A stretch of DNA of 64,000 bases from Hypomesus transpacificus (Eukaryota > Chordata > Actinopteri > Osmeriformes > Osmeridae), in assembly GCF_021917145.1 (NCBI RefSeq), contig NC_061062.1, positions 12,470,282 through 12,534,281 of the forward strand, written 5' to 3'. The number at the start of each line of letters is the position of its first letter. Position 1 is the stretch's first letter. Position numbers and translations under genes: made by a program. The notes beneath the pieces were generated by a model that was given only the letters and a program-made list of their open reading frames with translations, had not been told where the DNA came from and searched no databases. Below, piece by piece: positions 38,468 through 54,429 of this stretch.

Positions 38468-39613
38468 CTTTTCTCTCAGGAGTGATCAGTCACACAAGGG
38501 AAGTTGGGACCGGCATGTCGCCTCAACTCTCTCGTTGCAACGGAATGTAAAGGTAGATTCATGAATTTCATTTGCATAATCTCCTGGGGGTGGATAAATG
38601 CAAATGAGGATTCAATTAACTTATTTGAAGTGATTTTGTCCTTGAATAATTGAAAAGCTGCTCTATGATTGCCAGGGTGTCCTTCAAAGGCATTGAGGTG
38701 CACATTCAGTACTGCCTTCCTGTCAACCATCTACTATACTGTACGCTATATGGTTAGGATGATGGATTACAATTCTAGTTTTAGACACTGACATGTTTAT
38801 GCTTAATTGGTAAAAGCAGTCCAACCTTGCTGCTGAACTTCTTTCTCTCACAAGGAGAAAGAGACCTTGAGAAACAAAATGAAGGATTTTGCCACCACTT
38901 TAAATGCCATTCTTAATTAATTCTGTCTAATAAAGTCATAGAAAAAAGAAAAAAAAAGGCTGTGAATATTGCTTTAAAGAGCATAGAAGATTGTTTGTAT
39001 CTGTGAGATTAGCTCTCCATTCAGCACTGTCATGAGAGCCTGAACCATCAACAGAAGTTAAATAATGCTGGCAGATTCAGATTGAAATGCATATGTGGGC
39101 TATCCAGAGCGTGTTTTTTTCCAGTGATAGTTTTTTTGGAATCCATTTTAACACCACATTGCAGCTCACCACTCTAGAAGCAACCAGTTACAAATGCAAC
39201 ATTTACAAAGTGAGACACTGAACCAGGTTCCAATGAACTGAGCTGTGCTGACTTGTGCCCAGTAATAACCAGCCCTTGACTAAACTCAGAAACTGGAAAA
39301 GGAGTGAAAATACCTATCTTGCTTGTATCGCACATTTATTCTGACCCACAGCCAGAATGAGCGTGTTGAGTCACTCACATTCATGAACATGAACACATGA
39401 ACGAGTGGATGAACACATGAACGAGTGGATGAAGTGAATTGTAAGTCTGTCGTTCGCAATCATAAAACTTACATCAGGAATCGGCCTTACTAGCCTTATT
39501 AGTAAAAAATCTGCTGCATCTTTTCAAACACGACAATCCATAACTGACTGCACCTTAAATGGCAAAAAAAAACTTTCAAACTGAGAGTAACTTTGAGAGG
39601 AAAATCTACCAGC
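38468..39613. other. Intergenic DNA with a small tandem duplication
   Basis: Unique-looking. A 20-bp unit beginning GAACACATGAACG is repeated exactly twice at 39,391-39,430. No gene recognised. Confidence 0.5.
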
Positions 39614-40030
39614 AAGGAATAAGCGCAGCTAGTTCTGGCAGGGCAATCGGGCAGCGCGCGTCAGTCAGTGATCGGGGACGTAAGGCGTCTTACTCCACCT
39701 TCCTTACTCCTCCCACTACCACACCCATGTAGCAGCGCATATCCATTGGGCCACGTCTGATAAGGCGTCTTTAAAAGACGCGCGGATATGCACACACTCA
39801 CCCCGGTCGTTGTATGATCAGTGCTGCTGCCACCCTCCACGTCCCCTTCTCCCCCATGCTGTCTGTGTATCTATCCTACAGGGGGGTTATATCTCTATTG
39901 CTCCCTGCCTCATATGTCATGTATGTATGTGTTGCATCGAGGAGGCAGGGAGTGCTTCCCTTAGATCATCCACTCCGCCAAAGTAAATCTACATGTCCAT
40001 GTCATGTAACAATAAATGTTCAAATCTAAT
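39614..40030 (+). promoter_or_regulatory. CpG-rich candidate promoter or short transcription unit
   Basis: A CpG-rich island stands out in AT-rich DNA (GGGCAGCGCGCGTCAG, GACGCGCGGATATGC). It has an inverted CCAAT box (CCATTGG, about 39,744), a TATA-like TTTAAAA inside the palindrome GCGTCTTTAAAAGACGC (about 39,765-39,781), and AATAAA at 40,009-40,014. A 71-codon open frame (39,814-40,029) between them resembles nothing I recognise. It could be a noncoding RNA, an enhancer, or a decayed retrocopy. The function is not called. Confidence 0.3.
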
Positions 40031-43000
40031 ACGTGATTGTCTTGACTGAACTGACAATCATCTCTCCTTCAGACACATCTAAGAAACTCAAAGGTTTTCT
40101 AAATGTGAACTAGTGAATCCTTACTGCTACAATGTTGCTTTCATTAAATAACATAAGTTACAGAAAAAATTCTGAAGTTGAAGAACAACTTGTATTTCTG
40201 TCTATTGTGAAAGGCTTGTCAGGCTTGTCACACCGTACTCCATTAATGCAATTTGTTATTCATGTTCAGCTGTGTTTCATTTATAAAGTTGTGTTCTTTT
40301 GACCTTTCATAACCAATTTTCCATTAATGGTAAATATAAGGATTGGTTGAGCACTGCTGGAAAGCAGCGCCTTTGAAACCAATTTCTACTGCCTCTGATT
40401 ATCAGCAGGTTAAGGGCTATTCTGTTCCCACACGTGTCACTTTAAGAAGCTTTTTTAACCTTTATTCTCACAGACACAGATTGCTTCTGTCCATGTATTG
40501 ATAGCATCAACAATTTTAGACGAAAGAGCAAAAAAAGAGAACAAAAGTTAAAAATCGACTATCTCTTTGAGAGCCACTCTCAGAGGAGCATCATTGACAG
40601 ACACACTCCAGTGCTAAGGCTGACCCCACCCAGAACTGTGGGGGAGGCTGTGTGGAGGTACGGTTCGATCATTCAAGCCAAGGTCTTGAGGAGGCGTTCA
40701 CACAATAAAGGTCTTTTCACTCCCTGTGTGATTATAGAGATCCATAAAAACTCATCATGAACCGTCACAGTGATCTTCCCATCTGTTGACTGTGGACATG
40801 GTCTCCCTCTTAAAGCAGGTAGACAGACAGGCACATCACTCCAAGTTTCTGTTTCAAACGACCCCAGCTGCCAGGAGTGTGTGTGTGTGCATGTATGCAT
40901 GCGCCCCACACACGCAATCCTACACTCCCACAAGCCTTAATTACAAAGATAAGCGACGCTTTGCGATCCAGTTGGAACCACTTGAAATGAATCACGTAAT
41001 AAACACACACAATGCCCACACAATCCAGCAGGTAATCATGTTGGCTCATCTCAGAGTGCTGCTCTCCTCACCACTGAGGTGGAGACTGACTCAATGCAGC
41101 TTTGTTGGAGGACGTCCTCCACATCTCCTTCAATCCAAAGTCAGAGATGGAACTCCAAACCACAGGAACTGCATGGAGGGCTGAAGCTGGCACGTTCATC
41201 TAAACAGAATGACTTGAATATTTAATGCTTAGGTTGACAACGGGTGGGTAATTGAAGCTCTTTCACTGAAGGATGTAAGTAAACAAGGTGCCCATTGATA
41301 ACTGGTATTGAGGCAAGACAAGAAAAGGAAGAACCACATTCTGGATGAAAGGTACACAGCTGCCTATGTGCTGTGAGTGCACACAGATCAGAGAAGTATG
41401 GTGATTCAACTAAAATGTCCATTTAGCACTTAAGGTTACGCTCACTTTCGTCAAAAGAGACACCTTCCACTCAAATGCTGAATTTCTACAGACGGACATC
41501 ACTTATAAATTTATAATTAGTAATTACATCTATTCATTTTCTAAATGGATTAATTTTTCCCACCGTGAATTGGAAAATTACAACACAGTAATGAGGTCTG
41601 CTAATTGCTTAGAAGTGAATAAAGATAATTTCTCATTCACATCAACTCAGTGTAATACTGCCCCCATGTGGTAAACTACTATTACTCAATGGAGAGTCAA
41701 TAAAATCCATGCTGAGGGATTTTACAGACCCAGATCAAAATCCCCCAGTAGTGTCATTGGAGAGTTTGTTTATGAAACATACTGCACAATAAGCACAAAA
41801 TCACATATTTGAGTTCATTCAACTGGTTTATTTTTATTCATGAATATTAGTACAATCTAGCTTGAGCACCCATGGTTTTATGAATTATTTCATACAATTA
41901 TTTCATTTTAAGTATTTGAGCTACAGCAGAACACAACTTGATCAGAACTAACATTATCCATAAATCTATAAGCCAATATCAAAGCAATAAACTTAATGTT
42001 AGTCCTTGATGACCTAAGTAAAGTTAAGTATTAAGACTTTAATTTGATCTAACTTAGACTAATCGCAGAGAAATGTACTCAATAGAGTGTTTTTAAACAA
42101 AACTAAGAGAATGGGGCAGAGTGAATATCCCTCCAGCTGAAGTAAATGATGATATGTCACAGCTTTGCAGCACTGTAGAACTGATGCTGCTCCATTTCTG
42201 CCTGTGTCTGACCTAGATTCATCATCTACATTTACAGAGCTTTTATTAATTTCAGCTCAACTCAAGCGAACCGATTGTGTCATAACTCAAATTAATTCTG
42301 AGGTCCAGATTACAGCTGATCAAGACAGGGACCTAGGGATCGTCAATTCTTGCTCATATTCCATGCATGACTTTTCAAAATGAAAAAACAATTTTCAGGA
42401 AACATCTTAAAAACTAAAATGCCTCTAGGGTTTACAATATTAATGGAACTATGAATGTGGCATGACAGAATTTTGTTAAATTTTTCCTTGTACTTATGTA
42501 TAACTAGAAGCAGCTAAGGCTGATTATTATGCAAGCAAATTAATTCTGGGGCAGCAGAATGATTACATTGAGAAAAGTTGCATGATCCTGAACAAAAATA
42601 AATTAGACGATTTATAATAGGAAAGAGAGACAAAATGCACCAGGGTGGAATCAAAGCCATTAATATTGGTGTCACTACACTTCAGAACACCATAGCTTTT
42701 GACATATGGTTATGTGTCAGTGGTCCAGCATTGTCATTTCATGATGCGCTATACTGCACCAATTAAAACTCTCTAAAATACTGCATTGTGAATGCTCAAT
42801 TATCAAAGCACTTTGGCGTGATGGCTTGAAATTGTAATACAGTACCAGTCAAAAGTTTTGACTGGTACTGTACATACAATTTGGACATAGGTGTTTTATG
42901 GTACAGGGACCACAGATGTAACTTGTAGGCAAGTCTTAAGAGTTTGTCTTAAAAGTTTGTTTTCTTTCTCTAAGGTAGGAGTTTCTTTCCTACCAGTTGC

Positions 43001-45419
43001 GTAAAACCTATATTGTGTCTGATGGGGTCTTCCTTACCTAAGCCCAGTCTGCCGCCTGCTTTCAGCAACTAATTCCCACGAGTATCGAGACTGACACCTG
43101 GATTAGGGGAGAGGAGAAGAGGACAGCGACAGAAGAGAGGCTTTTGGATCTAAAAGAAATCCATCCATTGCGTCTTTCACCTTCCTTACCCCAGACATCC
43201 TCAGCACAGCCTCTGAAGCCCCACTGAGTGGTGAGAAGGCTGGGTCGGAGGCCCTCCATCACACACGCACTTCCTGATTGGTAGATAAAGTTAAGTGACA
43301 AGAGGAAGGAGTTAATTTAAGGAAGTACTTACGTCACTTGCTTAGGAAGCCATCTGAAGTTTTCTTTTTTTTGTTTATTTTGAGAAAGACATCAGAGATC
43401 AGAAAATTATCTTTGGGCACAGGAGTACTTCTTATTTCTTGATCGCTGAACCTCTCATTACTGCTTATTGCTTCTGGCATATTCAGTTTAGTTAGTCTAG
43501 TTGAGTTATTGTAATATATTCTAAACTAGGTAAGCAATGTGGACATGGCAAGAATGAATTTCCTTACACCACAGTCTCTTTAACAATACGTCAAGTGTAA
43601 AAAGACTGCCTTGTTTAAGGAATTCTGTTACTGTAATGCACTGCAATAAGATACAACAGAATTGGCAAATGGATGAATAATCAACTTTATGCACGTCAAT
43701 GGGAAAGTGTTGAGCTGTCAGGGTTGTCAAGAAACTGCCACAGGGCATGTTATCATGGTTACATAAAATATTTCTTGACTTCAAATCAGAGAAGGGTCAT
43801 AGTTGATGAATATGGAGATGCTGAATATAGCTGGAATAACAAATTACCTCAGGGCATTCTGGTACTGTAGAAAAGGAGGAGAATTAGCAGAGAACTACAT
43901 TTCTTGATTGAGTTGATGTTGAAACCCACATGCCAAACACACTTTGGCCCCCAAGCTTCCCCACCCACAGGGAAGGGGGTGAAGAAGGTCATGTATAACC
44001 CCCATTTCATTTAACAGTTTAGATTAATTCCATCTGAAAAGGTTAATTCCTATAAAGATGAGGGTGTGAATGTGATTCACTTTCCTCCAGGGCTGTGGGC
44101 TTCAAGGCACATCTGGATGACGTGTTATGGTGCAAGACCTTTATTTCAGACCATACTGATCCAATTGACAAAGAGGCTGATGTAGATTCTGAACTTGAAT
44201 TGAACTATTGTTTTTTAGGAAGTTTCAAACTATTTGCCGCATCAATTTCTTTACACGAAGGTGTTCATATGTTTGGTTCATATGTTTAGGTCAAGTGTAA
44301 ACTATTCAGTTTGACATGAAACCCAAACCTGTACAGGCTTCTCTTTTTCTTGAAAACGGTTGAATATTACTATTGAATAGTACCCTATGTCAGAAGAGGC
44401 ACTGTGTTCCATTAGAGATCTGCAACTGAAGTCTGGAGGCAAACTGGTGATTTGTCCAGTTTCCCAGACACAGTCAGATGATTCTTATAATTAAGAAACC
44501 ATTTAACTGATTTCAATGATGAAAATCTCCACTGACACTGAAAGAACACCAGGTTTTACAGAACTTCCTCTGTTACTGGGTCTAACATGAACGTGAAGCA
44601 GGCTGAGGCTCAGGAGTGGAGGAAGAGGAGAGGAAGAGAGGAGGAGAGGAGGAGCACTCAGTGCTGCTCAAGTGTAGCGGTGAAGAGGTAAACAAGGCTC
44701 ACCCTTGGTATGGGAGGAGGAGGGGGAGGCGGGGATGATGAAGAACACAGCAGAGAAACGATGTGTTCCTCACGTGACTCACTCATGCGCCGCCATGCCC
44801 TGACCCGTGCCTCCGTCTTCACCTGGGTGGTTCGAGATAGAAGGGAGAAACTTCAAACAAACAACTAAACAAAAGGAAAAAAAGCAATAAAAAAAATGAA
44901 CTTGAATGTTGTCTTTCAAAACAGCAGATAGATCAATTGTACTTCAAGTTCAAAAAAAAGGCGGGGGAAAAGCTAACCAAACATGAGAAAGCCAATGTTT
45001 GAAAACCAGAGAGCTCAAGGCCATGTGGGGCAAACAGAAATGGTGGTCCGTGTCTTTGAGGATTATTTTTGCTCCACAATTCAGCCAAATAGTCAACATC
45101 TGCAAGATATGATGTCACACTAATAGATTTGCAGTGGTCGAAACATCCTTTTTTTGGGTCTTCCAGAAGTCAATATCATAGTGCCAAATGTTGATTTCAA
45201 GACTCTAATGCTTCCAGGTGTATCAGGTTGTGCTGGGTGTACAATGGTCAATAAAAACTGCAATCACAACCGCAGTCAAGTAAACTGTTTCCTTAATATG
45301 CTGTTATTGGTTGGTTGTCTTCAAAGTGGAATTTGCCAACACATTTGGTCGCTCAAAACTGGTCAGATCATAGTATGTCATGATGACACAACTGAATTTG
45401 AAAATTTCGTATAACTGAA
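40031..45419. other. Intergenic DNA, no gene seen
   Basis: AT-rich sequence. It includes the collapsed Tc1 element at 42,838-42,872 and a purine-rich, CACGTG-containing patch at 44,600-44,830. No coding exon recognised. Confidence 0.5.
42838..42872. mobile_element. Collapsed Tc1/mariner ends (perfect palindrome)
   Basis: A perfect 35-base inverted repeat: 17-base arms TACAGTACCAGTCAAAA and its complement around a single central G. The arms equal the outer end of fish Tc1-like inverted terminal repeats, with the TA target dinucleotide on each side. The two ends are fused, with everything between lost. Confidence 0.75.
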
Positions 45420-46165
45420 TGGAGTATGGTTGAGTTTTATTGAAATGTAACAAGAACAATTTATAAATACAAATCACATCAAAGAACAAATTGTCTCGCA
45501 GATCAAGGATTTGCCAGACCTGTAGTTTAAATGGGCAGCTTTAAAACTGTAGTAACACTTAGTAAAACACAATTACTCTACCTAGACAAATGGTAAACAT
45601 ACAACTGCAATGTTACTGTCTCACTACAAGAAAAAGGCACTATCTACCTCTCTTCTTGTACCCACTTATGCAAATCAACTTGAAATAAAGCCATTATCTT
45701 TAAGCCATTATGTACAAGCAAGTCCTATGTCTTAAAGAAAATAGGGAGGGGCTTAGTCTCTAAGGGAAAGGGGGTGGTGGTTTAGAGCAGGTCATTAAAT
45801 GAATGGTAGTCATGATCATCCAGTTCTTCCCCCAGTAAAAAACATGAGTCAACAATATTTTTAAATGTAACTTTCAAAAGGAATAAGATAGCGATTTAGC
45901 TTTTAAAGTGTAAATGTCCAGATACCACAAGCAAAGCAAAACAAAGGAATAGACTGAAGAAGCAAGCTTGTGTATATACACTTATCGTCTTCTCCACTTG
46001 TAGTGCAATCATTCCATATTTCGCAGTGTGTAGATTTGTCAAATTATGCAAGTTGAGTTTTTTTTTTTTTTTTTGTACGATGTCTTATGGATATAACTGG
46101 TCGATTTGTACACAGCCAATCAAAACTTGATGACACTCAGCCCAATCCGTTCATTTGTATTTAGT
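45420..46165 (-). other. hnrnpr: hnrnpr 3' untranslated region
   Basis: Follows the hnrnpr stop codon on the minus strand. It is AT-rich with a 17-base T run on the plus strand at about 46,058 (A run in the transcript). A canonical AATAAA lies at 45,436-45,441 on the minus strand, which would give a 3' UTR of about 740 bases. The exact cleavage site is unknown. Confidence 0.55.
45436..45441 (-). terminator. Likely hnrnpr polyadenylation signal
   Basis: AATAAA on the minus strand, about 725 bases past the hnrnpr stop codon. Confidence 0.45.
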
Positions 46166-49100
46166 CTACTTCCATTGTTGCCCATAAGAATCTTGGTAAA
46201 ACTCCTGGTTGTCATTATTGTAACCATAGTTACCAGAGTAGTCGCCACCCTGCTGCAGTGGTTGCTGGGCGATGGGTTGGGAGCCCCAGTTCTGCTGGTT
46301 GGCGGTCTGGCGGCGTTTGGAGTCAGGCTGGGTGTAGCCGTCTGCTTTCCTCTTCCCCCCTACGTTGCCCCCTCGGTTACCCCGGGCCCCTCGGATGCCC
46401 CTACCCCGGGGCAATTGAGCTGGGCCTCCAGGAGTCCCGCGGCCCCCTCCACGCCCTCCCCTGGGAACCCCCATAGGAGACCCCCTTTGGACGTAGCTGC
46501 CTCTGCCCCGAGGGGGTGGCGCTCCTCTGCCCCTGGGTGGTGGGGGAGCACCCCGGTTCACCCTGCTCCCCCTCCCTCTTATAGAGTAAACGTCATCATA
46601 GCCATAGTAAGGATCGTCATAGCTTCCTCTGTAGTCATGATAATCGTAACTGTAGTAATCGTCGTAGTAGTCCTCGTACCCATAGTAATCCTGAGGGTAG
46701 GCGTAGCCCCCACCCCCCCTCCCGCCTCGGCCACGCCCCCTCATGGGAGGAGGCATGCGCGGGGGAGAGTAGTAGTAGTAGTCGTCATACCTGACAAAAC
46801 AACAACAACAAATAAACAAGCAAAAAGACGGACAAACAATGAACCACAATAGCCTTTAGTGTTGTTTTTATGAACCATAACAGTTCGAGATACGAGGTGT
46901 ATTCAGAACTCACCCTGCTGTCCTCGGGGGCTGTCTCTGGGCTTGACGCTCCTTCTTCTTCTTGTCTGGAGGCTTCGCCAGGACAATCTCAATCTCCTCA
47001 CCCTCCAGCTCCTTTCCATTCATCTCCTGCATGGCCTGGACATTAGTGGACATTAGAGAGGGGTTGACATCCAGTGACTTTTTCCGAGAGAGAATTTCAA
47101 CACATTGACTGGCGCACATAGCTGCTACACACACACATACTTACTTAGTACTTATGCTTATTTACACACACATTTACAGATTCACAAAGACAGAAGTACA
47201 CACCTTAACAGCAGCGTCTCTATCCTCAAAGTGGACAAAGGCATAGTCCTTCAGCTTCTTGACTCTCTCCAGCTTCCCAAAGTGGGAGAAGGTCTTCTCT
47301 AGGAGCTCCTCTGTGACAGGGGTGGCCAGGTTCCTCACAAACAGCACCTTCACCTGACAGCACACCAACACAGTATAAGAGAGACAGATCACCACACAGG
47401 AAGAGGAAGGATGAACATGGGGGTGAGAAGGGGCAATGAGAAAAACTATTTTTTCAAGTGGGATATTAATATCCGAGGCACAGTGGCATATGTGCCATTA
47501 CAGCTTGCAAAAGCATGGCTCGTACAACATCTAGGCCTAATTGTGTTTGATGAGTCGAGGGAGTCTGTTCCGCGCAGTGATGGGCTTTTCTTAGTACTGA
47601 ATCATCACACAATTCTCCTCAGTGTAATTTCAGTCCATTAAATATTATTAACTGCTTTTCAGACTGTTCTCTCTCAAGGATTCGATTCTCTGGCCTCTCA
47701 TCTGGTTTTGTGGTCCTAGTGTTTTTAATGGGGTCAGTGTTTTTAAAGGGACCAGAGCCAAGTTTCAGTGACTCGGACCTCACCCTGGCCATGATCCCTG
47801 GGTCTGGTTCCTCCACTGGGTCCGCCCATTCCACTGTCACCGGGTTCCCCCACACCTTGACCTTGCCGCTCATCAGGCGGCGGCGGGCCTGGGCGGCGGT
47901 CTTGTGGTCTTCATACTCCAGGAAGCAGAAGCCCCTGTTCTTCTTCTTGTCGTCAGGCTGGTGGTAGAGGATCACCTCCATTAGGCCCTCTGGTGGAGGA
48001 ATGGACAAGTATTTATGTATTTTCTCTCGCCCCGTCAGGAGATTAACTACCTCAACAGCTGTCAAGTGTGGCACTTTACTCCAGAACAGGTATGTGACAT
48101 TAAGATTAATGTGTGCAGATACAGGGCCGGATTTGACATAGAGCAACACATAACATGAGGCAATGCAAGTATGACAACACTAGACATCCAGTTGGTGTAC
48201 CCAGGCATACTATCAACACTTTCGGATAGATTAGAGTATAACATTTCTTTTTATGATTCGATTGTTAGTCTCCTCAGACAATATTTTTTATAAATCATAG
48301 TTGATTGCAAACAATATATATATAGACATTTTAACTATGATCTTTCTCTAACCTGTAACTTTGCTGAAATCTTCCAATATGCTCTCTCTTGTCTTGTTCT
48401 TTGGAATTGAGCCAACAAAGAGTCGATTGTTTGCGACAGAGATGCAGACACCCAGGTATTTACCTGACCGGATTTCATAATTATCACACTAAAAACAAAA
48501 AAGGGTTGACAAAAAAAAATCTTAAAATGTTGCACAAAACATGTAGCCAATTCATGCACAGTAAAAACATTTAAGAAATCACACATGAACCACAAATAGA
48601 CCACACTGTCTGCCAGGCTTCAGTCAAGTAAAAGGCATATGTTAGGGCACTCTGTATCAATAGACTGCCTTTAAATGTGGTTAAGTGGTGCTAGCTTAAC
48701 AACAAATAATCATCCAATCCAATCCCTAACCTAACCTTAACCAAAAACCTTAGGTTTGGGTTGTTCCTGTAGTATTTTGATAAACAATACATCTAAGGTC
48801 CTAAAAGTTAACCTAACCATGACCCTATTTAAATATCATCAAAAGTGATTTGGACTGTTGTGTGATGGTTAAAGCAGATCCTGTGTCTCATTTATAAAGG
48901 TAGTGATGATCTACAGACTTTGGAACTCTGTTGATGTGTCATAACTGGGTTTGTTTTAGGGTAAGTAGACATTTGTATTGTGCCGTATCTATAATGGGGG
49001 GAGCCTTAGTTAATGGCCCATCCTATCCATGCAAGAGGATGTCTTAGTGGCATGTCTTACGAGTTTGACAGCCTCTTGTGCAGCGTCCTTGTTGCAGAAG

Positions 49101-50440
49101 GTGATGAAGGCGTAGCCCCGATTCTGACCCGAGAGAGGGTCCATCATCAGACGCAGGTCCCAGATAGGGCCCGCCTTCTCAAACAGTGGCACCAGCTCAT
49201 CCTCATACAGGTCTCTGGGGATCTTACCCACAAACACCTGCAGCGGCCAAAGAGAACGGACAAGTTTAACTTCCCAAGCTTAGGTTGGAAGTTGGGTATT
49301 TTTATGAATTGTGAAATTAAATTGCAATGGAGTATAGACAGTACAGAAGTTCCATAACCAAGGGAAAACAACTTTAAAAGTGGTCAAGTTGTGACTTTGA
49401 ACAACAGAAAAAAGCAGTTTTTGACCATAACAAAGTTGGTTCATTTCCCCTTGCCTCTGTCCCAACCCCGGGCTGTGTTCCAGTGTACACCTCGTCTGGG
49501 GGAGGTCCCCCGTACTTCCTCTGTCCTGTGGTCACATCCAGAGTGTATCCTGTTCGCTCCAGAAGAGCCTGGAAAGGAAATCAATGACAGTAAGGATTCA
49601 CACAGAGACCATGTACGTCTGCATCTTAGCTCAATAGAACTAAGCAAATCAACTGCATTTGATAGTAGTTTTAGCACTTCTTTCACTGTATTTCACTTTT
49701 TTTCACCTTGATCTTGGACTCATCTGGGCCCTTTGTGGATTCTTGAACTTTGCTTCCTTGTTTTTCTCTTTGTCTGTATGTTTTCATCACACCACAGAGA
49801 AATGCACTCTTGTTCTGGGAGAGACAGACACAGACATTAATGATGTACAATGATGATGAAAGACAGTATATCTTACCTGGAGTAGATGCCATAAGACATA
49901 AGCTATTTACAGAACAAAATGGTGGATGAATGGAAGGACAGCCTTATGCATATTCTGAGAGACAGTACATTGATTTTGCTCTGGGGGACAGAATCTTTTT
50001 GAAATGTACTGTGGACTACTGTGGAGGATGGGGTTTGAGGCAGACTCACCTGGACATGTGACAGGTCACTCTCCTTAAACTGCAGAATGACTGCCAGGGC
50101 CCCCTCCTCATTGAACTCCCTTAGGGCATCAATGGCCCTCTCATCGAGGTCAGCATAGGCCACCAGCCCTGAGAAAAAGGGGGAATGAGGGGCAGAGAGA
50201 GATAGACAGAGAGATTCAGCGAGAGCTACATTACATTGATTTGTCTATATAAAGGTTTTATAGAGTTGGCCTTCGCACTCGCTTACCAGTCTGAAATATG
50301 TCATCCAGGCTTTCTGCCACTTTTTGAGGAAGCCCAGCATCTAGCAGGGTCTGGTAGTTCTGTGTGTGAGTGGCACTGACATCCATGGGCTCCTCTTCCT
50401 CCTTCAACAGAGTTGAATTCCCATTCACCTCTGCAGCCAT
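46166..50440 (-). CDS. hnrnpr: Heterogeneous nuclear ribonucleoprotein R
   Basis: An RNA-binding protein for pre-mRNA processing and mRNA transport. Ten coding exons (5' to 3'): 50287-50440, 50050-50168, 49707-49814, 49455-49568, 49061-49237, 48353-48488, 47784-47989, 47204-47353, 46914-47035, 46166-46790. They join in frame to 636 residues (human 633-636). Residues 1-165 are the acidic N-terminal domain. RRM1 starts at [10 protein letters not shown] (166), RRM2 at RLFVGSIP (about 246) and RRM3 at VLFVRNLA (about 341), followed by a long RGG/YDDYYYY-rich tail with nuclear signal [33 protein letters not shown] and [12 protein letters not shown] favour HNRNPR over its paralogue SYNCRIP, though the VTEGL junction is as in SYNCRIP. 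Intron 4 has a GC donor (49,453-49,454). The start ATG lies four bases after a CTAG acceptor, so exon 1 is noncoding. Confidence 0.95.
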
Positions 50441-51333
50441 TCTCCTAGGGCCAGAGAGAGGTCAAAAGTTATCCATTTGTAAAGAGAGATGGTTCTTTTG
50501 AGTGACTGGGTTAATTGGTTATTATGTTATGAGCATTGCATGAACAGTACTATTTTAACGAACTATATATAACTGCTCAATTTTACAGGTTGGGATTTTG
50601 TCAATTAATTGCATGACTATAGATAACATTTTGTTGAGACAGAACAGAATACAAGGATTCAGCTCATTATTTTGCCATTAACAAACCGTAGCAGGTATTG
50701 CATTGGAATTAGTCGTGCGGCGTCCTAGACAGATGGGCACCAAACAAGTCGGCCTAGTGTTTTGGGACAAACAAGCACGATTCCTGGCGGGAACTGGGGT
50801 GACGTCAAAAAGGAGAGGTAGGCTAAATGTGCACCTGGCAAGGCTAATATGATCGTGGATAGAAAGTTAGAGGCTAGTACTGTGCTAATGTCTCCTTTAC
50901 GAAATAACGTTGTTTAACGAAAACAACGGGAGAAACTGTGTGATCATAACACCTGCACCGACTAATTCGTCATGGTAACGCCATGGTTTCGCAATCTAGA
51001 CACAAGGCCTGGCTGTCTAGAACGCCTTGACTAACGTTGGACTGTAAACATAAAGCCGACCCGCCCCCTACATTACCCACACTTCTCTACAAGCTGGCCA
51101 ACTGATGGTAAATTTGAAGAGCCTCATAACATTGTAACGGTGAAAAAAAAAACGTATAAATGGATAGTGGCTAATAGTACCTAGCGTTATACGCTTAAAT
51201 TAGTGTACTAGTGCCATGGCCTTCTTTGTCCCAAAACTGAGCCCATCTTTCTTTCCAAACCCAACGTTATTGTTGTAAATACATGATGGAACAATTTACA
51301 GTATGCAAATGCTATTTTAGGAAACAAACTTAC

Positions 51334-51560
51334 CGTTACACTTGAGCCAGTTGCAACAAAATAAAATTATGAGTTATCAAAATGCATACAATATTGTTAA
51401 GTGGACCTTCCCCTCTTTATTTGGGTCTGTAAACCGGAGACTGACAGCTTACTGCTCGTTCATGAGTCTTCCTCCTGGTAAATCCAACCCGATTCCACTC
51501 GCGCGCACGTACTCATCTACGGGGTTTCCGTCGGCACTTTGCAGGGCCGTTGCTTGTTGG
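51334..51560 (-). promoter_or_regulatory. hnrnpr: hnrnpr promoter and noncoding first exon
   Basis: On the minus strand a good donor (AACG|GTAAGTTTG, exon end at 51,334) fits the acceptor just upstream of the hnrnpr start codon and implies an 0.88-kb first intron. The sequence up to about 51,560 is relatively CpG-rich (CGCGCGCACG, CCGTCGGCAC) and holds no TATA box. The rpl13a polyadenylation signal lies only about 170 bases further on, so the two genes are nearly end to start. The transcription start is not defined. Confidence 0.5.
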
Positions 51561-51727
51561 ACGATTTGCTTGTAAATGCTTTAGGGCCGAAGTCAGTGCA
51601 GTTGGACTGCTCAGTTGATAAGCATTTCAACATCATTTTTAAATATATGCCTTTATTACAGGCCAAGTGCAACTGCCCAAACCAAAAACACAAGCAAACC
51701 AAATACCTTAAACACTTTCTATAAACA

Positions 51728-51733
51728 TTTATT
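51728..51733 (-). terminator. rpl13a polyadenylation signal
   Basis: AATAAA on the minus strand, 28 bases after the rpl13a stop codon. This fits the very short 3' UTRs of ribosomal protein genes. Confidence 0.8.
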
Positions 51734-51760
51734 CTCTTTTATTGGCCACAAGAAACCAGC

Positions 51761-54429
<2,669 letters not shown>

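Noticed and set aside
46106..46852. 248-residue plus-strand open frame
   Set aside because: Antisense shadow of the hnrnpr RGG-encoding exon, which has a clear family match and splice sites on the minus strand.
46166..50440. Alternative identity as syncrip
   Set aside because: The N-terminus (KEEEEPMD), [22 protein letters not shown] and RGG-tail details match HNRNPR better, and proximity to htr1d agrees with human HNRNPR.
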